From Clostridia bacterium (lineage in GTDB: Bacteria > Bacillota > Clostridia > Peptostreptococcales > Anaerovoracaceae), in NCBI GenBank assembly GCA_910575405.1, contig CAJTER010000010.1:1-64000 (forward strand): a stretch of DNA of 64,000 nt. The letters run 5' to 3'. The notes under the pieces were generated by a model. That model ran no database searches. It saw nothing but the letters and a program-made list of their open reading frames with translations, and was not told the DNA's origin. How positions within the stretch are numbered: position 1 is the first letter of the stretch; each line of letters starts with the position of its first letter. Below, piece by piece: positions 53,775-62,207 of this stretch. The position numbers and the translations under genes were made by a program.

Positions 53775-54440
53775 ATGAGAAACGTAAGAAGACAGAGACG
53801 AAGACACCTGATTGTGGTGTTTTTGTCTCTGTTTTTGATTATCGTAACGCTTTGCTCCTGGGTAGCCTGGTTTTTAAAAACAACGGTAGAGCCAGCCATG
53901 GAGGAAATCGGGATGATGCGGGCGAGGAGCCTGATAACAAAAATGGTAAATAAAGCAATTAACGATCAATTTCGAGAGGAATTGGATACCGATGATCTGA
54001 TTATACATAAAATTAATGAAAAAGGTGAAACTGTTATGGTTCAGGCAGATACAAAGGCCATCAACCTGCTGATTACGGAAATTTCAGCAGAGCTTCAGGA
54101 AGAATATCGAACTATGGGAGAAGATATTATTTCCGTACCTGCAGGAGCGCTTCTTGGGAGTAAAATTTTTTCTCAGACAGGTCCAAAAGTAAAAATGAGG
54201 GTTATTCCCCTCAGCGTATCCGGAATGGACTTTAAAACGGAATTTGAGACCCAGGGAATTAACCAGACAAAATACAAAGTTTACATAAGGCTTAAAAGTC
54301 AGGTCAAGGTTTTGGCGCCCTTTTCCTCTAATACGATAGATACAGCCAGTACCATACTCATTGCAGAAGCCGTTATTTTGGGGACTGTACCGGATAGCTA
54401 TGTTCAGGTTCCAAAGGAGGATATTCTGGATGTAACGTAA
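53775..54440 (+). CDS. yunB: Sporulation protein YunB
   Basis: A 221-residue protein with one N-terminal membrane segment (about 13-37) and an extracytoplasmic domain, as in YunB, a mother-cell sporulation protein under SigE control in B. subtilis. The segments VKAINDQF-like NKAINDQF and SVPAGALLGSKIFSQTGPKV are typical. ATG at 53775 follows GGGGGTG; an earlier in-frame GTG exists at 53760. It marks the host as an endospore former or a descendant of one. Confidence 0.87.
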   Translation: MRNVRRQRRRHLIVVFLSLFLIIVTLCSWVAWFLKTTVEPAMEEIGMMRARSLITKMVNKAINDQFREELDTDDLIIHKINEKGETVMVQADTKAINLLITEISAELQEEYRTMGEDIISVPAGALLGSKIFSQTGPKVKMRVIPLSVSGMDFKTEFETQGINQTKYKVYIRLKSQVKVLAPFSSNTIDTASTILIAEAVILGTVPDSYVQVPKEDILDVT

Positions 54441-54537
54441 GGCAGCGCATTAAGATGAACCACTGAGAAAAAATGAAAGGCAATAACATGGCCGGAAAGT
54501 ATAGCATAATCCGGTCAGAGTATGGTAAGATAGGAAC

Positions 54538-55818
54538 ATGGTTAGATTTAATGAAAACAATGAAGTGATACAAAATGAAGAATACCAGGTGATCCTGGCA
54601 GGGCTTCAGCTGACCGAGGATATTTCTTATTCCATGGAAGAGCTTGCAGGCCTTGCAGAAGCCGCGGGAGCCTGCGTGCTGGGACAGATGGTTCAGCGCC
54701 TTGAAAAAACTAACTCCGCAACGCTGATAGGAAAGGGAAAGGTGGAGGAGCTGGCGCTGATGTGCTCCAATATGCAGGCGGATACTGTGATTTTTAATGA
54801 AGAGCTGACCGGTATGCAGATTCGGAATCTGGAGGAGGCGCTATCCGTACGCGTCATTGACCGGACGATTTTGATTCTGGATATTTTTGCTGCCAGAGCG
54901 ACCTCAAGGGAGGGAAAGCTTCAAGTGGAGCTGGCACAGCTTCAGTACCGGCTTCCCAGGCTGACAGGCTTTGGAAAGTCCCTCTCGCGTTTAGGAGGAG
55001 GAATTGGCACAAGGGGGCCGGGAGAGAAAAAGCTGGAAACCGACAGGCGCCATATTTCCAGGCGAATGGATGATATCCGAAAGGAACTGAAGCAGCTGAA
55101 AAGCACGAGGAGCGTCCAGCGCGCGCGTCGGGAAAAATCAGAAATCCCGGTAGTAGCTCTGATGGGATATACCAATTCGGGAAAATCAGCCCTTATGAAC
55201 TGTCTTTTATCCCGCTCCGAAAAAGAGGACAAGGCGGTTGCAGAAAAGGATATGCTCTTTGCTACGCTGGATACCCAACACAGAAATATCTGTCTGGAAA
55301 ACAACTGTGAGTTTATCCTGATTGACACAGTAGGATTTGTAAGCAAGCTTCCCCATTCTCTGGTACAGGCCTTCAAAGCCACTTTGGAGGAAGTAACAGA
55401 TGCAGATTTGCTGCTTCACGTTGTGGATGCATCTTATGAAAACTACGATTTTCATATTGAAGTAACAAATAGGGTAATTGATGAACTGAGAGCAGGAGGA
55501 AAAGAAAAAATCATGGTCTACAACAAGCTGGATCGGATCGGACAGCCGCCTGTTGAGGCGACCGGTAGCGATAGCGTTTTCATTTCCGCAAAGCAGGGAA
55601 CCCACATAGACGAGCTGCTGGATATGATAAAGAGCAAGCTGTTATCTTCCGCAGTAAGGGCAAAGCTTCTCATACCTTACAGCAGGGGGGATATTTCCTC
55701 CTACCTTTGCGATAAAGCAGCAGTAATAGAAATGGATTACAGGGAAAGCGGCACATTCTTTGAAGTCGAATTATCCCAAGCAGATTACAGCAGGTTAAAA
55801 CAATATGATACAGTATAA
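54538..55818 (+). CDS. hflX: GTPase HflX
   Basis: A 426-residue ribosome-associated GTPase. The N-terminal domain has TLIGKGKVEELA and FNEELTGMQIRNLEE; a glycine-rich GGIGTRGPGEKKLETDRR linker follows. The G domain has G1 GYTNSGKSALMN, G3 DTVGFV, and G4 NKLD. It splits stalled ribosomes after stress. An extended -10 (TGGTAAGAT, 54523-54531) lies just ahead of the ATG, so the mRNA may be nearly leaderless, although AGGA is present 3 bp upstream. Confidence 0.93.
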   Translation: MVRFNENNEVIQNEEYQVILAGLQLTEDISYSMEELAGLAEAAGACVLGQMVQRLEKTNSATLIGKGKVEELALMCSNMQADTVIFNEELTGMQIRNLEEALSVRVIDRTILILDIFAARATSREGKLQVELAQLQYRLPRLTGFGKSLSRLGGGIGTRGPGEKKLETDRRHISRRMDDIRKELKQLKSTRSVQRARREKSEIPVVALMGYTNSGKSALMNCLLSRSEKEDKAVAEKDMLFATLDTQHRNICLENNCEFILIDTVGFVSKLPHSLVQAFKATLEEVTDADLLLHVVDASYENYDFHIEVTNRVIDELRAGGKEKIMVYNKLDRIGQPPVEATGSDSVFISAKQGTHIDELLDMIKSKLLSSAVRAKLLIPYSRGDISSYLCDKAAVIEMDYRESGTFFEVELSQADYSRLKQYDTV

Positions 55819-56443
55819 TACCGTAAAACAGGAAGCCTGCGCAGAGCAGGTCATAGAAAAATCCCGGTTTATCGCCTATGTAAAACCGGTGGAAAGCAGA
55901 GAAGAGGCGAACGAATTCATCGCCTCTATACGCACACAGCACAAAACCGCAACCCACAATGTACCGGCAATGGTCATCGGTGACAAGTGCCAGCTCCAGT
56001 GGGCAAGCGATGACGGAGAGCCCCAGGGAACCTCGGGAGCGCCTATCGTCCAGATGCTGGTAAAAGAAGGGATTACAAACGTAGCTGTTGTAGTGACCCG
56101 CTATTTTGGTGGAATTAAGCTGGGCACAGGAGGGCTGGTACGAGCATATACCAGCAGCGCCAGACTGGGACTAGAAGCTGCCGGCATCTGCACGGTGCGG
56201 GAAATGGCCTGCCTAAAATTCAAAATAGACTATTCCTTTTTGAACAAAATACAGAGCCTCTCCCAGGAAGGAATGTTTTCCCTTGAAGATATTCTCTACG
56301 AGGAAGCTGTGACCGTGACTGTGGCAGCAGAACTTGAAGCTGCAGAAAAGGTCATAGAGCTCTTTACAAACCTTACATCGGGGGGAGCAATCCTGAAAGA
56401 GGAAACGACCCACCTTACGAAAATCGACGTGCGGGAAGAATAA
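55805..56443 (+). CDS. yigZ: YigZ/IMPACT family protein
   Basis: A 212-residue protein of the YigZ/IMPACT family, with the N-terminal domain marks KSRFIAYV, ASDDGEPQGTSGAPI and TRYFGGIKLGTGGLVRAY, and a C-terminal DUF1949-like part. Its function in bacteria is uncertain; it may bind nucleic acid. It overlaps hflX by 14 bp, so the two are translated together. Confidence 0.9.
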   Translation: MIQYNTVKQEACAEQVIEKSRFIAYVKPVESREEANEFIASIRTQHKTATHNVPAMVIGDKCQLQWASDDGEPQGTSGAPIVQMLVKEGITNVAVVVTRYFGGIKLGTGGLVRAYTSSARLGLEAAGICTVREMACLKFKIDYSFLNKIQSLSQEGMFSLEDILYEEAVTVTVAAELEAAEKVIELFTNLTSGGAILKEETTHLTKIDVREE

Positions 56444-56555
56444 GGAAGCTGTCAGCCGCAAAAAATATTTACACTGTTTTTACCATAAAACCCCATGATT
56501 CCAACTATTTTCGGCATCAGTGAAAAAATAGATCGATAAATTTCTAAATTTGTCA

Positions 56556-56584
56556 TTGACATATTCATATGGCTATGCTAATAT
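56556..56584 (+). promoter_or_regulatory. Promoter of tRNA-Asn
   Basis: TTGACA (56556-56561) and TAATAT (56579-56584) with 17-bp spacer, 16 bp ahead of the tRNA. Confidence 0.75.
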
Positions 56585-56599
56585 AAACAAGCTGAACGT

Positions 56600-56674
56600 T
56601 CCAAGGTAGCTCAATGGTGGAGCAACCGGCTGTTAACCGGTAGGCTGTGGGTTCGAGCCCCACCCTTGGAGCCA
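56600..56674 (+). tRNA. tRNA-Asn(GTT)
   Basis: Full cloverleaf: acceptor TCCAAGG/CCTTGGA, anticodon loop CTGTTAA, T-loop TTCGAGC, CCA encoded. It is apart from the other tRNAs and has its own promoter. Confidence 0.97.
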
Positions 56675-56879
56675 ACTTAAAAAAGCAGGTTTCTTGGGCG
56701 AGAACCCGAGAGGGCAGAAACCGACAATGACGATTTCTGCATGGAGCAGTGTAGCAGCACGGCGAGCCAATTTTAAGAGCTGGAGACGAGGAAGAGAGAC
56801 CTTAAAAAGCTGATAAAGTAATCAGTTCCGGCATCAAAAATGAATAAAAAAGACTTGATAAAAAAATTAAAAAAAGTGC
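56675..56879 (+). other. Structured spacer behind tRNA-Asn
   Basis: No gene. GGTTTCT (56688-56694) pairs with AGAAACC (56716-56722); the latter region GCAGAAA (56714-56720) can instead pair with TTTCTGC (56734-56740), so two hairpins exclude each other. A further pair is TTTTAAG (56771-56777) with CTTAAAA (56801-56807). No clear terminator T-run was seen. It may be a long tRNA 3' trailer or a small RNA. Confidence 0.4.
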
Positions 56880-56908
56880 TTGACATCTGGTAAGAAATGC
56901 TGTATAGT
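56880..56908 (+). promoter_or_regulatory. Promoter of the main tRNA cluster
   Basis: TTGACA (56880-56885) and TATAGT (56903-56908), 17-bp spacer, 50 bp ahead of tRNA-Val. Confidence 0.85.
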
Positions 56909-56958
56909 TAATAAATGTGTCAAGGAGATAAACACAAAGATAAACAACCGAAAGTTAT

Positions 56959-57034
56959 GGGCGTTTAGCTCAGCTGGGAGAGCACCTGCCTTACAAGCAG
57001 GGGGTCATAGGTTCGAGCCCTATAACGCCCACCA
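56959..57034 (+). tRNA. tRNA-Val(TAC)
   Basis: Acceptor GGGCGTT/AACGCCC, anticodon loop CTTACAA, CCA encoded. Confidence 0.97.
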
Positions 57035-57084
57035 TAAAACGGTTTGACGTTTGGCTGAAAAAGCGGACGTGTTATCAAGGATGC

Positions 57085-57161
57085 GGTCCGGTAGTTCAGT
57101 TGGTTAGAATGCCAGCCTGTCACGCTGGAGGTCGACGGTTCGAGCCCGTTCCGGATCGCCA
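57085..57161 (+). tRNA. tRNA-Asp(GTC)
   Basis: Acceptor GGTCCGG/CCGGATC (one G-T), anticodon loop CTGTCAC, CCA encoded. Confidence 0.97.
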
Positions 57162-57203
57162 ATTTTGTCAAGATAAAAGTCGACCGACAATGATATCAAT
57201 CTT

Positions 57204-57278
57204 GCTGGCGTGGCTCAACGGTAGAGCAGCTGATTTGTAATCAGCAGGTTGGGGGTTCGATTCCCTCCGCCAGCTCCA
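57204..57278 (+). tRNA. tRNA-Thr(TGT)
   Basis: Acceptor GCTGGCG/CGCCAGC, anticodon loop TTTGTAA, CCA encoded. Confidence 0.97.
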
Positions 57279-57318
57279 AAAACGAGGTAGTTTGGCAGCT
57301 ACTTCATATAAAATGTAT

Positions 57319-57403
57319 CGAGGGTTTCCCGAGTGGCCAAAGGGGGCGGACTGTAAATCCGTTAGCTGAGCTTTCGGTGGTTCGAATCCACCACCCTCGA
57401 CCA
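57319..57403 (+). tRNA. tRNA-Tyr(GTA)
   Basis: Class II tRNA with long variable arm. Acceptor CGAGGGT/ACCCTCG, anticodon loop CTGTAAA, T-arm GGTGG/CCACC, CCA encoded. The first pair is C1-G72, whereas G1-C72 is usual for bacterial tRNA-Tyr. Confidence 0.95.
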
Positions 57404-57422
57404 ATTTAATAACATGTAGTGT

Positions 57423-57497
57423 GCGGAAGTGGCTCAGGGGTAGAGCATCGCCTTGCCAAGGCGAGGGTCGCGAGTTCGAATCTCGTCTTCCGCTCCA
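57423..57497 (+). tRNA. tRNA-Gly(GCC)
   Basis: Acceptor GCGGAAG/CTTCCGC, anticodon loop TTGCCAA, CCA encoded. Confidence 0.97.
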
Positions 57498-57502
57498 TTT
57501 AT

Positions 57503-57576
<74 letters not shown>

Positions 57577-57581
57577 TTTTT

Positions 57582-57658
57582 GGGCTCATAGCTCAGTTGG
57601 ATAGAGCAACGGCCTTCTAAGCCGTGTGTCCGGGGTTCGAATCCCTGTGGGCTCGCCA
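57582..57658 (+). tRNA. tRNA-Arg(TCT)
   Basis: Acceptor GGGCTCA/TGGGCTC with G-T pairs, anticodon loop CTTCTAA, CCA encoded. Confidence 0.96.
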
Positions 57659-57669
57659 TTTTTCAAGAT

Positions 57670-57746
57670 TGGGGTATAGCCAAGCCGGTTAAGGCAACGG
57701 ACTTTGACTCCGTCATTCGTAGGTTCGAGTCCTGCTACCCCAGCCA
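57670..57746 (+). tRNA. tRNA-Gln(TTG)
   Basis: Acceptor TGGGGTA/TACCCCA, anticodon loop CTTTGAC, CCA encoded. Confidence 0.97.
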
Positions 57747-57749
57747 TAC

Positions 57750-57825
57750 GACCCATTAGCTCAGTCGGCAGAGCACTTGACTTTTAATCAAGGTGTCCGG
57801 AGTTCGAATCTCCGATGGGTCACCA
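57750..57825 (+). tRNA. tRNA-Lys(TTT)
   Basis: Acceptor GACCCAT/ATGGGTC, anticodon loop CTTTTAA, CCA encoded. Confidence 0.97.
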
Positions 57826-57869
57826 ACTTTTTAAGGGTATGGTGTAGCAGAACAAAAACTTGCAAATGT

Positions 57870-57958
57870 GGAGAGGTGTCCGAGTGGTTTAAGGAGCTGG
57901 TCTTGAAAACCAGTGACTCTGAAAGGGGCCGTGGGTTCGAATCCCACCCTCTCCGCCA
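57870..57958 (+). tRNA. tRNA-Ser(TGA)
   Basis: Class II tRNA. Acceptor GGAGAGG/CCTCTCC, anticodon loop CTTGAAA, long variable arm, CCA encoded. Confidence 0.96.
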
Positions 57959-58010
57959 TAAGGATCTGAGTTCCCTGCAGATAAATATGTCGGAAGTAAT
58001 AGTTTAGCCT

Positions 58011-58104
<94 letters not shown>

Positions 58105-58106
58105 AT

Positions 58107-58182
58107 AGGGGTATAGCTCAGTTGGTAGAGCAGTGGTCTCCAAAACCACGTGCCGTGGGTTCAAATCCTACTGCCCCTGCCA
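58107..58182 (+). tRNA. tRNA-Trp(CCA)
   Basis: Acceptor AGGGGTA/TGCCCCT, anticodon loop CTCCAAA, CCA encoded. Confidence 0.96.
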
Positions 58183-58204
58183 TTTTGAAATGAAGTCTCC
58201 ATGT

Positions 58205-58281
58205 CGGGGTGTAGCGCAGTTTGGTAGCGCAACTGGTTTGGGACCAGTGGGCCGCGGGTTCAAATCCTGCCACCCCGACCA
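58205..58281 (+). tRNA. tRNA-Pro(TGG)
   Basis: Acceptor CGGGGTG/CACCCCG, anticodon loop TTTGGGA, CCA encoded. Confidence 0.97.
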
Positions 58282-58301
58282 TTTTAAAGAGACGATTAGT
58301 T

Positions 58302-58378
58302 GGGCCATTAGCTCAGTTGGTCAGAGCATCCGGCTCATAACCGGCAGGTCCGGGGTTCAAGTCCCTGATGGCCCACCA
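58302..58378 (+). tRNA. tRNA-Met(CAT), elongator type
   Basis: Acceptor GGGCCAT/ATGGCCC, anticodon loop CTCATAA, CCA encoded. It is not the initiator form, since the first acceptor pair is matched. A lysidine-modified tRNA-Ile(CAU) cannot be fully excluded by eye. Confidence 0.88.
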
Positions 58379-58410
58379 TGATTGACAAATATGACAAATG
58401 AATAAGATAT

Positions 58411-58486
58411 GCCCAGATAGCTCAGTAGGTAGAGCAGAGGACTGAAAATCCTCGTGTCCTTGGTTCAATTCCGAGTCTGGGCACCA
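58411..58486 (+). tRNA. tRNA-Phe(GAA)
   Basis: Acceptor GCCCAGA/TCTGGGC, anticodon loop CTGAAAA, CCA encoded. Last tRNA of the cluster. Confidence 0.97.
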
Positions 58487-58494
58487 CTTTCAAG

Positions 58495-58537
58495 GTAATC
58501 TTTCGCTGACATTAGTCCGAAGGGTTACTTTTTTTTA
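58495..58537 (+). terminator. Terminator of the tRNA cluster
   Basis: GTAATCTTTCG pairs with CGAAGGGTTAC (G-T pairs included), followed by nine T. Confidence 0.88.
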
Positions 58538-58662
58538 TTGACGGAATGTATTGCAAACCTGCAATTGTTCAAAGTGAAATGTAAAACGGTAGCGCAAAGC
58601 CCCTTGCCTTTCCCTCCGTGTTCATATAGAATAGATGGGAAGAAAGAAAAAGGGGTGAATGT

Positions 58663-59253
58663 ATGGCACAGCTTTATTATAGATACAGCACAATGAACGC
58701 GGGAAAATCCGCAGAACTCATACGAATTGCTTATAATTATGAGGAGCGCAGCAAACGAGTTCTGACTCTGGCGCCAAGTGTAGATGATCGGTTTGGAAAA
58801 GGCAAGATCACTTCTAGGATCGGCATTGAGAGGGATGCAACTATAGTCAGCGAAAACACGAATATCTTAGAACTGTTTATGGCGGAGAATACAAAAGAGG
58901 AAATTGCATGTGTTCTTATCGACGAGTGCCAGTTTTTAAAGCGCCATCATGTGGAAGAGCTGGTAGAAATCGTAGACAGCTGCGATGTCCCTGTATTGGC
59001 ATATGGGCTGAAAAACGATTTTAAAAATGAATTGTTTGAAGGCTCCTATTATATGCTGATTTATGCGGACAAAATTGAGGAAATCAAGACTATCTGCTGG
59101 TGCGGGCGAAAGGCGACTATGGTTGCCCGAATTGTAGATGGGAAGCTGGTAAAAACAGGCCAGCAGATTTTGATCGGTGGAAATGATATGTACGTTTCCC
59201 TCTGCAGAAAGCATTATAACGATGGCCGCATCGGCCCCAAGATAAAAAAATAG
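58663..59253 (+). CDS. tdk: Thymidine kinase
   Basis: A 196-residue type II thymidine kinase. Walker A is STMNAGKSAELI (P-loop), followed by DECQF, the LLA-type lasso region, and C-terminal zinc ligands (CWCG and CRKHYN). It phosphorylates thymidine in pyrimidine salvage. AAGGGGTGAATGT precedes the ATG. It is a monocistronic gene with its own terminator. Confidence 0.93.
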   Translation: MAQLYYRYSTMNAGKSAELIRIAYNYEERSKRVLTLAPSVDDRFGKGKITSRIGIERDATIVSENTNILELFMAENTKEEIACVLIDECQFLKRHHVEELVEIVDSCDVPVLAYGLKNDFKNELFEGSYYMLIYADKIEEIKTICWCGRKATMVARIVDGKLVKTGQQILIGGNDMYVSLCRKHYNDGRIGPKIKK

Positions 59254-59287
59254 GCAGGATTTGTTGTTCCTGCCTGTTCTTCTTTTT
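59252..59287 (+). terminator. Terminator of tdk
   Basis: AGGCAGGA pairs with TCCTGCCT, followed by a T-rich tract. Confidence 0.75.
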
Positions 59288-59343
59288 CGTGCTGCGAGTT
59301 TTGCGCGGAATGGCTTGCACAGATAGGCAGCTGGAGGACGGTT

Positions 59344-60285
59344 TCAGAGCCCGGCGCCCTGCCTGGTATCCCGTTCTCTGAGGGCTTTATGAATGCTGTT
59401 TAGTATGGTTCTTTTTTTATAACTCCATTCAGGAGCAATGAGCGTTGGACGCGGCGCATCGCCGGAAAGGCGGTGTATGGTAATGTCCGGTGGGATCTGT
59501 TCTAAGGCAGCCACGACTAAATCGACGTATTCTTCAATGGAATGAAAGGATATATAATCCGGATACAGACGCTCCATCTGGGAGCCGCGGACAAGGTTGA
59601 GCATGTGAAGCTTAATGCCGAAAATGTGCTGCCTGTCTGGCTCTGCCGTTTTTGGGCTTCCCGAACCTGGCAGATCTCGGCATACATAGCGGACAGAGGA
59701 AAGCATCTGCTCCTTTGTTTCTCCCGGAAGACCCAGGATCAGATGCGTTACAACCCGGATCTTCCTTTCTGTGAGAAGGCGCACTGCTTCATCGTAAACA
59801 GCTAAAGTATAACAGCGGTTAATGAGCCGGGCCGTATTCTCGTGCATGGTCTGAAGCCCCAGCTCTACCCACAAAAAGGTTTTTTCATTGAATTCCGACA
59901 GCAAATCCAGTACATCATCGGGAAGACAGTCTGGCCTGGTGGCAATGGCAAGCCCCACCACATCCGGATAGGACAAGGCTTCCTCGTACTGGCGTCTGAG
60001 ACGCTGGGCAGGAGCATATGTATTGGTATGGCTCTGAAAATATGCCAGATATTTGGCCTTGGGCCATTTGTCTGAAAGCAGCCTGATCTGGGAAGGAATA
60101 TCGCTGGCCAGATCCCCGGAGCCTGCGGCAGAGCAGAAAATGCAGCCGCCGGTGCCCTTGCTTCCATCCCGATTTGGACAGGTAAACCCGCCATCAATCG
60201 ACAGCTTGACCACCTTGCTTCCCATTTCTTCCTTTAAATAAGTCCCTATTGAATAAAAACGCTGCTGATTTGCCGTATCTGACAT
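59344..60285 (-). CDS. TIGR01212-family radical SAM protein (YhcC-like)
   Basis: A 313-residue radical SAM protein with the family's variant cluster motif: C36 in FTCPNRDG and C48-x2-C51 in GGCIFCS. The start FYSIGTYLKEEMGSKVVKLSIDGGF is typical for the TIGR01212 family. LHMLNLVRGSQMERLY is another family block. Its function is unknown; the E. coli member is YhcC. It is alone on the minus strand with divergent queH. Confidence 0.9.
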   Translation of the reverse strand: MSDTANQQRFYSIGTYLKEEMGSKVVKLSIDGGFTCPNRDGSKGTGGCIFCSAAGSGDLASDIPSQIRLLSDKWPKAKYLAYFQSHTNTYAPAQRLRRQYEEALSYPDVVGLAIATRPDCLPDDVLDLLSEFNEKTFLWVELGLQTMHENTARLINRCYTLAVYDEAVRLLTERKIRVVTHLILGLPGETKEQMLSSVRYVCRDLPGSGSPKTAEPDRQHIFGIKLHMLNLVRGSQMERLYPDYISFHSIEEYVDLVVAALEQIPPDITIHRLSGDAPRPTLIAPEWSYKKRTILNSIHKALRERDTRQGAGL

Positions 60286-60360
60286 GCCCGTCCCTCCTGT
60301 TTTTTCCGCATAAGCTGTAATTTTTAAGCTGTGAATATTTGCAGCCTGACATTTATATGA

Positions 60361-60366
60361 TATAAT
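60361..60366 (+). promoter_or_regulatory. Probable -10 element of queH
   Basis: TATAAT with an upstream TG (TTATATGATATAATAA). A -35 was not identified with certainty. A start near 60373 would give a 45-nt leader to the chosen ATG, or only about 6 nt to ATG 60379. Confidence 0.45.
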
Positions 60367-60417
60367 AAAACGTCATAAATGAAAACAAAAAATACGGGAA
60401 AAAGGATAGAGATTCAG

Positions 60418-61077
60418 ATGACAGGAGATAAAGAATGCAAACCATCCATCCATGGATGTGAAGCGGAAGAGGCTGCAAAGGGGCAGCTGAATCCCATCAA
60501 TAATTTTTCAGAAGGCCTGGAAAAGCCTTCATTGCTGCTGCACAGCTGCTGCGGGCCATGCAGTACTTCCGTAGTGGAACGGCTGGCAGGAGAGTATCAT
60601 ATTACTCTGTTTTTTTACAACCCCTGTATTACGGATCCGGAAGAATACCAGAGAAGAAAAAGCGCGCAGCTTGAATTTTTGAGAAAGTACAACGAAAGTC
60701 TTCCGCCAAAGGAACACATTGGCTTTAAAGAAGGCCCTTATGATACGAAAAATTTTTACAGAGCAATTGAAGGCCTTGAGCAGGAGCCAGAGGGAGGAAA
60801 ACGCTGCAGATGCTGCTTTATGCAGAGACTTGAAAAGACGGCGGAAACCTGCCGCATGGAAGGATACGACTACTTCGCGACGACGCTGACTGTAAGTCCT
60901 CACAAAAATTATGGGCTTATCAGCAGCATTGGCCGAAATCTGGCTGTTCGATACGGCATCAGTTTTGTAGACCAGGACTTTAAGAAAAAGGACGGTTTTA
61001 AACGCAGTATTGAGCTTTCCAGAACATATGGGCTCTACAGGCAAAACTACTGCGGCTGCGAATTTTCCAAAAGATAG
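60418..61077 (+). CDS. queH: Epoxyqueuosine reductase QueH
   Basis: A 219-residue QueH (DUF208) protein that performs the last step of queuosine synthesis, replacing QueG in many anaerobes. Cys motifs are LLHSCCGPCSTSV, YNPCITDPEEYQRRK, CRCCFMQRL and QNYCGCEFS; these Cys bind the 4Fe-4S cluster and a single iron. AAAGGA at 60401-60406 favours ATG 60418; an in-frame ATG at 60379 would add 13 residues. Confidence 0.92.
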   Translation: MTGDKECKPSIHGCEAEEAAKGQLNPINNFSEGLEKPSLLLHSCCGPCSTSVVERLAGEYHITLFFYNPCITDPEEYQRRKSAQLEFLRKYNESLPPKEHIGFKEGPYDTKNFYRAIEGLEQEPEGGKRCRCCFMQRLEKTAETCRMEGYDYFATTLTVSPHKNYGLISSIGRNLAVRYGISFVDQDFKKKDGFKRSIELSRTYGLYRQNYCGCEFSKR

Positions 61078-61187
61078 ATCGAATCATCATAGTTTAAGAA
61101 CCATAGTTACAGTGTGCTGTACTTGCCTGGCTGGTAATGATCAGCAGGAGCGGCAGGGCAGCGCACGAATAAAAGGAGTGAAGAGAG

Positions 61188-62198
61188 ATGGCGAAAGTAA
61201 TTATACCGGAGCATTACACACCGGTCATTGACTTTATGGAAAGTCAGAGAGCAATTAAGAAGATCAAGGACTTTTTTCAGCAGGAGCTGGCATACGGATT
61301 GAGCCTGAGACGCGTTTCAGCTCCTCTGTTCGTAGCACCGGAAACAGGCCTCAACGACAATCTGAATGGCGTTGAACGAACGGTTGGATTTACGGTAAAG
61401 GATCTGGATGAAAAGCCTGTAGAAATCGTTCAGTCCCTGGCAAAGTGGAAGAGAATGGCACTGGGAAAATATGGAATTGAGCCGGGTCACGGCCTTTATA
61501 CGGACATGAATGCCATCAGGAGAGATGAAGAGCTGGACAACCTCCATTCCATTTATGTGGACCAGTGGGACTGGGAAAAGGTGATTACAAAGGAGCAGCG
61601 GACAGAGGAATATTTGAAGGAGACCGTTACCAGCCTGTATACTGCCCTGAAAAATCTGGGTGACTATGTGAACCGAATCTATAAAGGGCTCAGGACGGAA
61701 CTGCCTAATGAAATTTTCTTCATTACAACCCAGGAGTTAGAGGATATGTATCCGGACAAAACGCCAAAGGAGCGGGAGGATGCCATTGCAGAAGAAAAAC
61801 GCGCTGTCTTCATTATGAAGATCGGCGGAATGCTGAAATCCGGGCAAAAGCATGATGGAAGAGCGCCCGACTACGATGACTGGGAACTGAATGGCGATAT
61901 TATTTTGTGGAACGATATTCTGCAGCAGGCCTTTGAGATTTCTTCCATGGGAATCCGTGTGGATGAAACGGCCATGGAACAGCAGCTCAAGGAAGCAGGG
62001 GCAGAAGAACGCAGAGAGCTTTCCTTCCACAAAATGATACTGGGAAAACAGCTTCCATACACAATTGGAGGCGGAATTGGGCAGAGCAGGCTCTGTATGT
62101 ACTTCCTGAGAAAAGCGCACATTGGCGAGGTGCAGGTTTCCATATGGCCGGAGGATATGATCTCCAAGTGCAGCGAACACAATATCTTCCTGCTGTAA
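61188..62198 (+). CDS. asnA: Aspartate-ammonia ligase (asparagine synthetase A)
   Basis: A 336-residue class II-synthetase-like enzyme that makes asparagine from aspartate and ammonia. It begins [20 protein letters not shown] and holds [34 protein letters not shown] and [14 protein letters not shown] near its end. Length agrees with the family. AAGGAG lies 11 bp ahead of the ATG. The 110-bp upstream spacer is too short for a T-box leader and none was seen. Confidence 0.96.
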   Translation: MAKVIIPEHYTPVIDFMESQRAIKKIKDFFQQELAYGLSLRRVSAPLFVAPETGLNDNLNGVERTVGFTVKDLDEKPVEIVQSLAKWKRMALGKYGIEPGHGLYTDMNAIRRDEELDNLHSIYVDQWDWEKVITKEQRTEEYLKETVTSLYTALKNLGDYVNRIYKGLRTELPNEIFFITTQELEDMYPDKTPKEREDAIAEEKRAVFIMKIGGMLKSGQKHDGRAPDYDDWELNGDIILWNDILQQAFEISSMGIRVDETAMEQQLKEAGAEERRELSFHKMILGKQLPYTIGGGIGQSRLCMYFLRKAHIGEVQVSIWPEDMISKCSEHNIFLL

Positions 62199-62207
62199 GG
62201 GGAAATG

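Noticed and set aside
61078-61187. T-box riboswitch ahead of asnA
   Set aside because: The spacer is only 110 bp and lacks the T-box core and a terminator hairpin.
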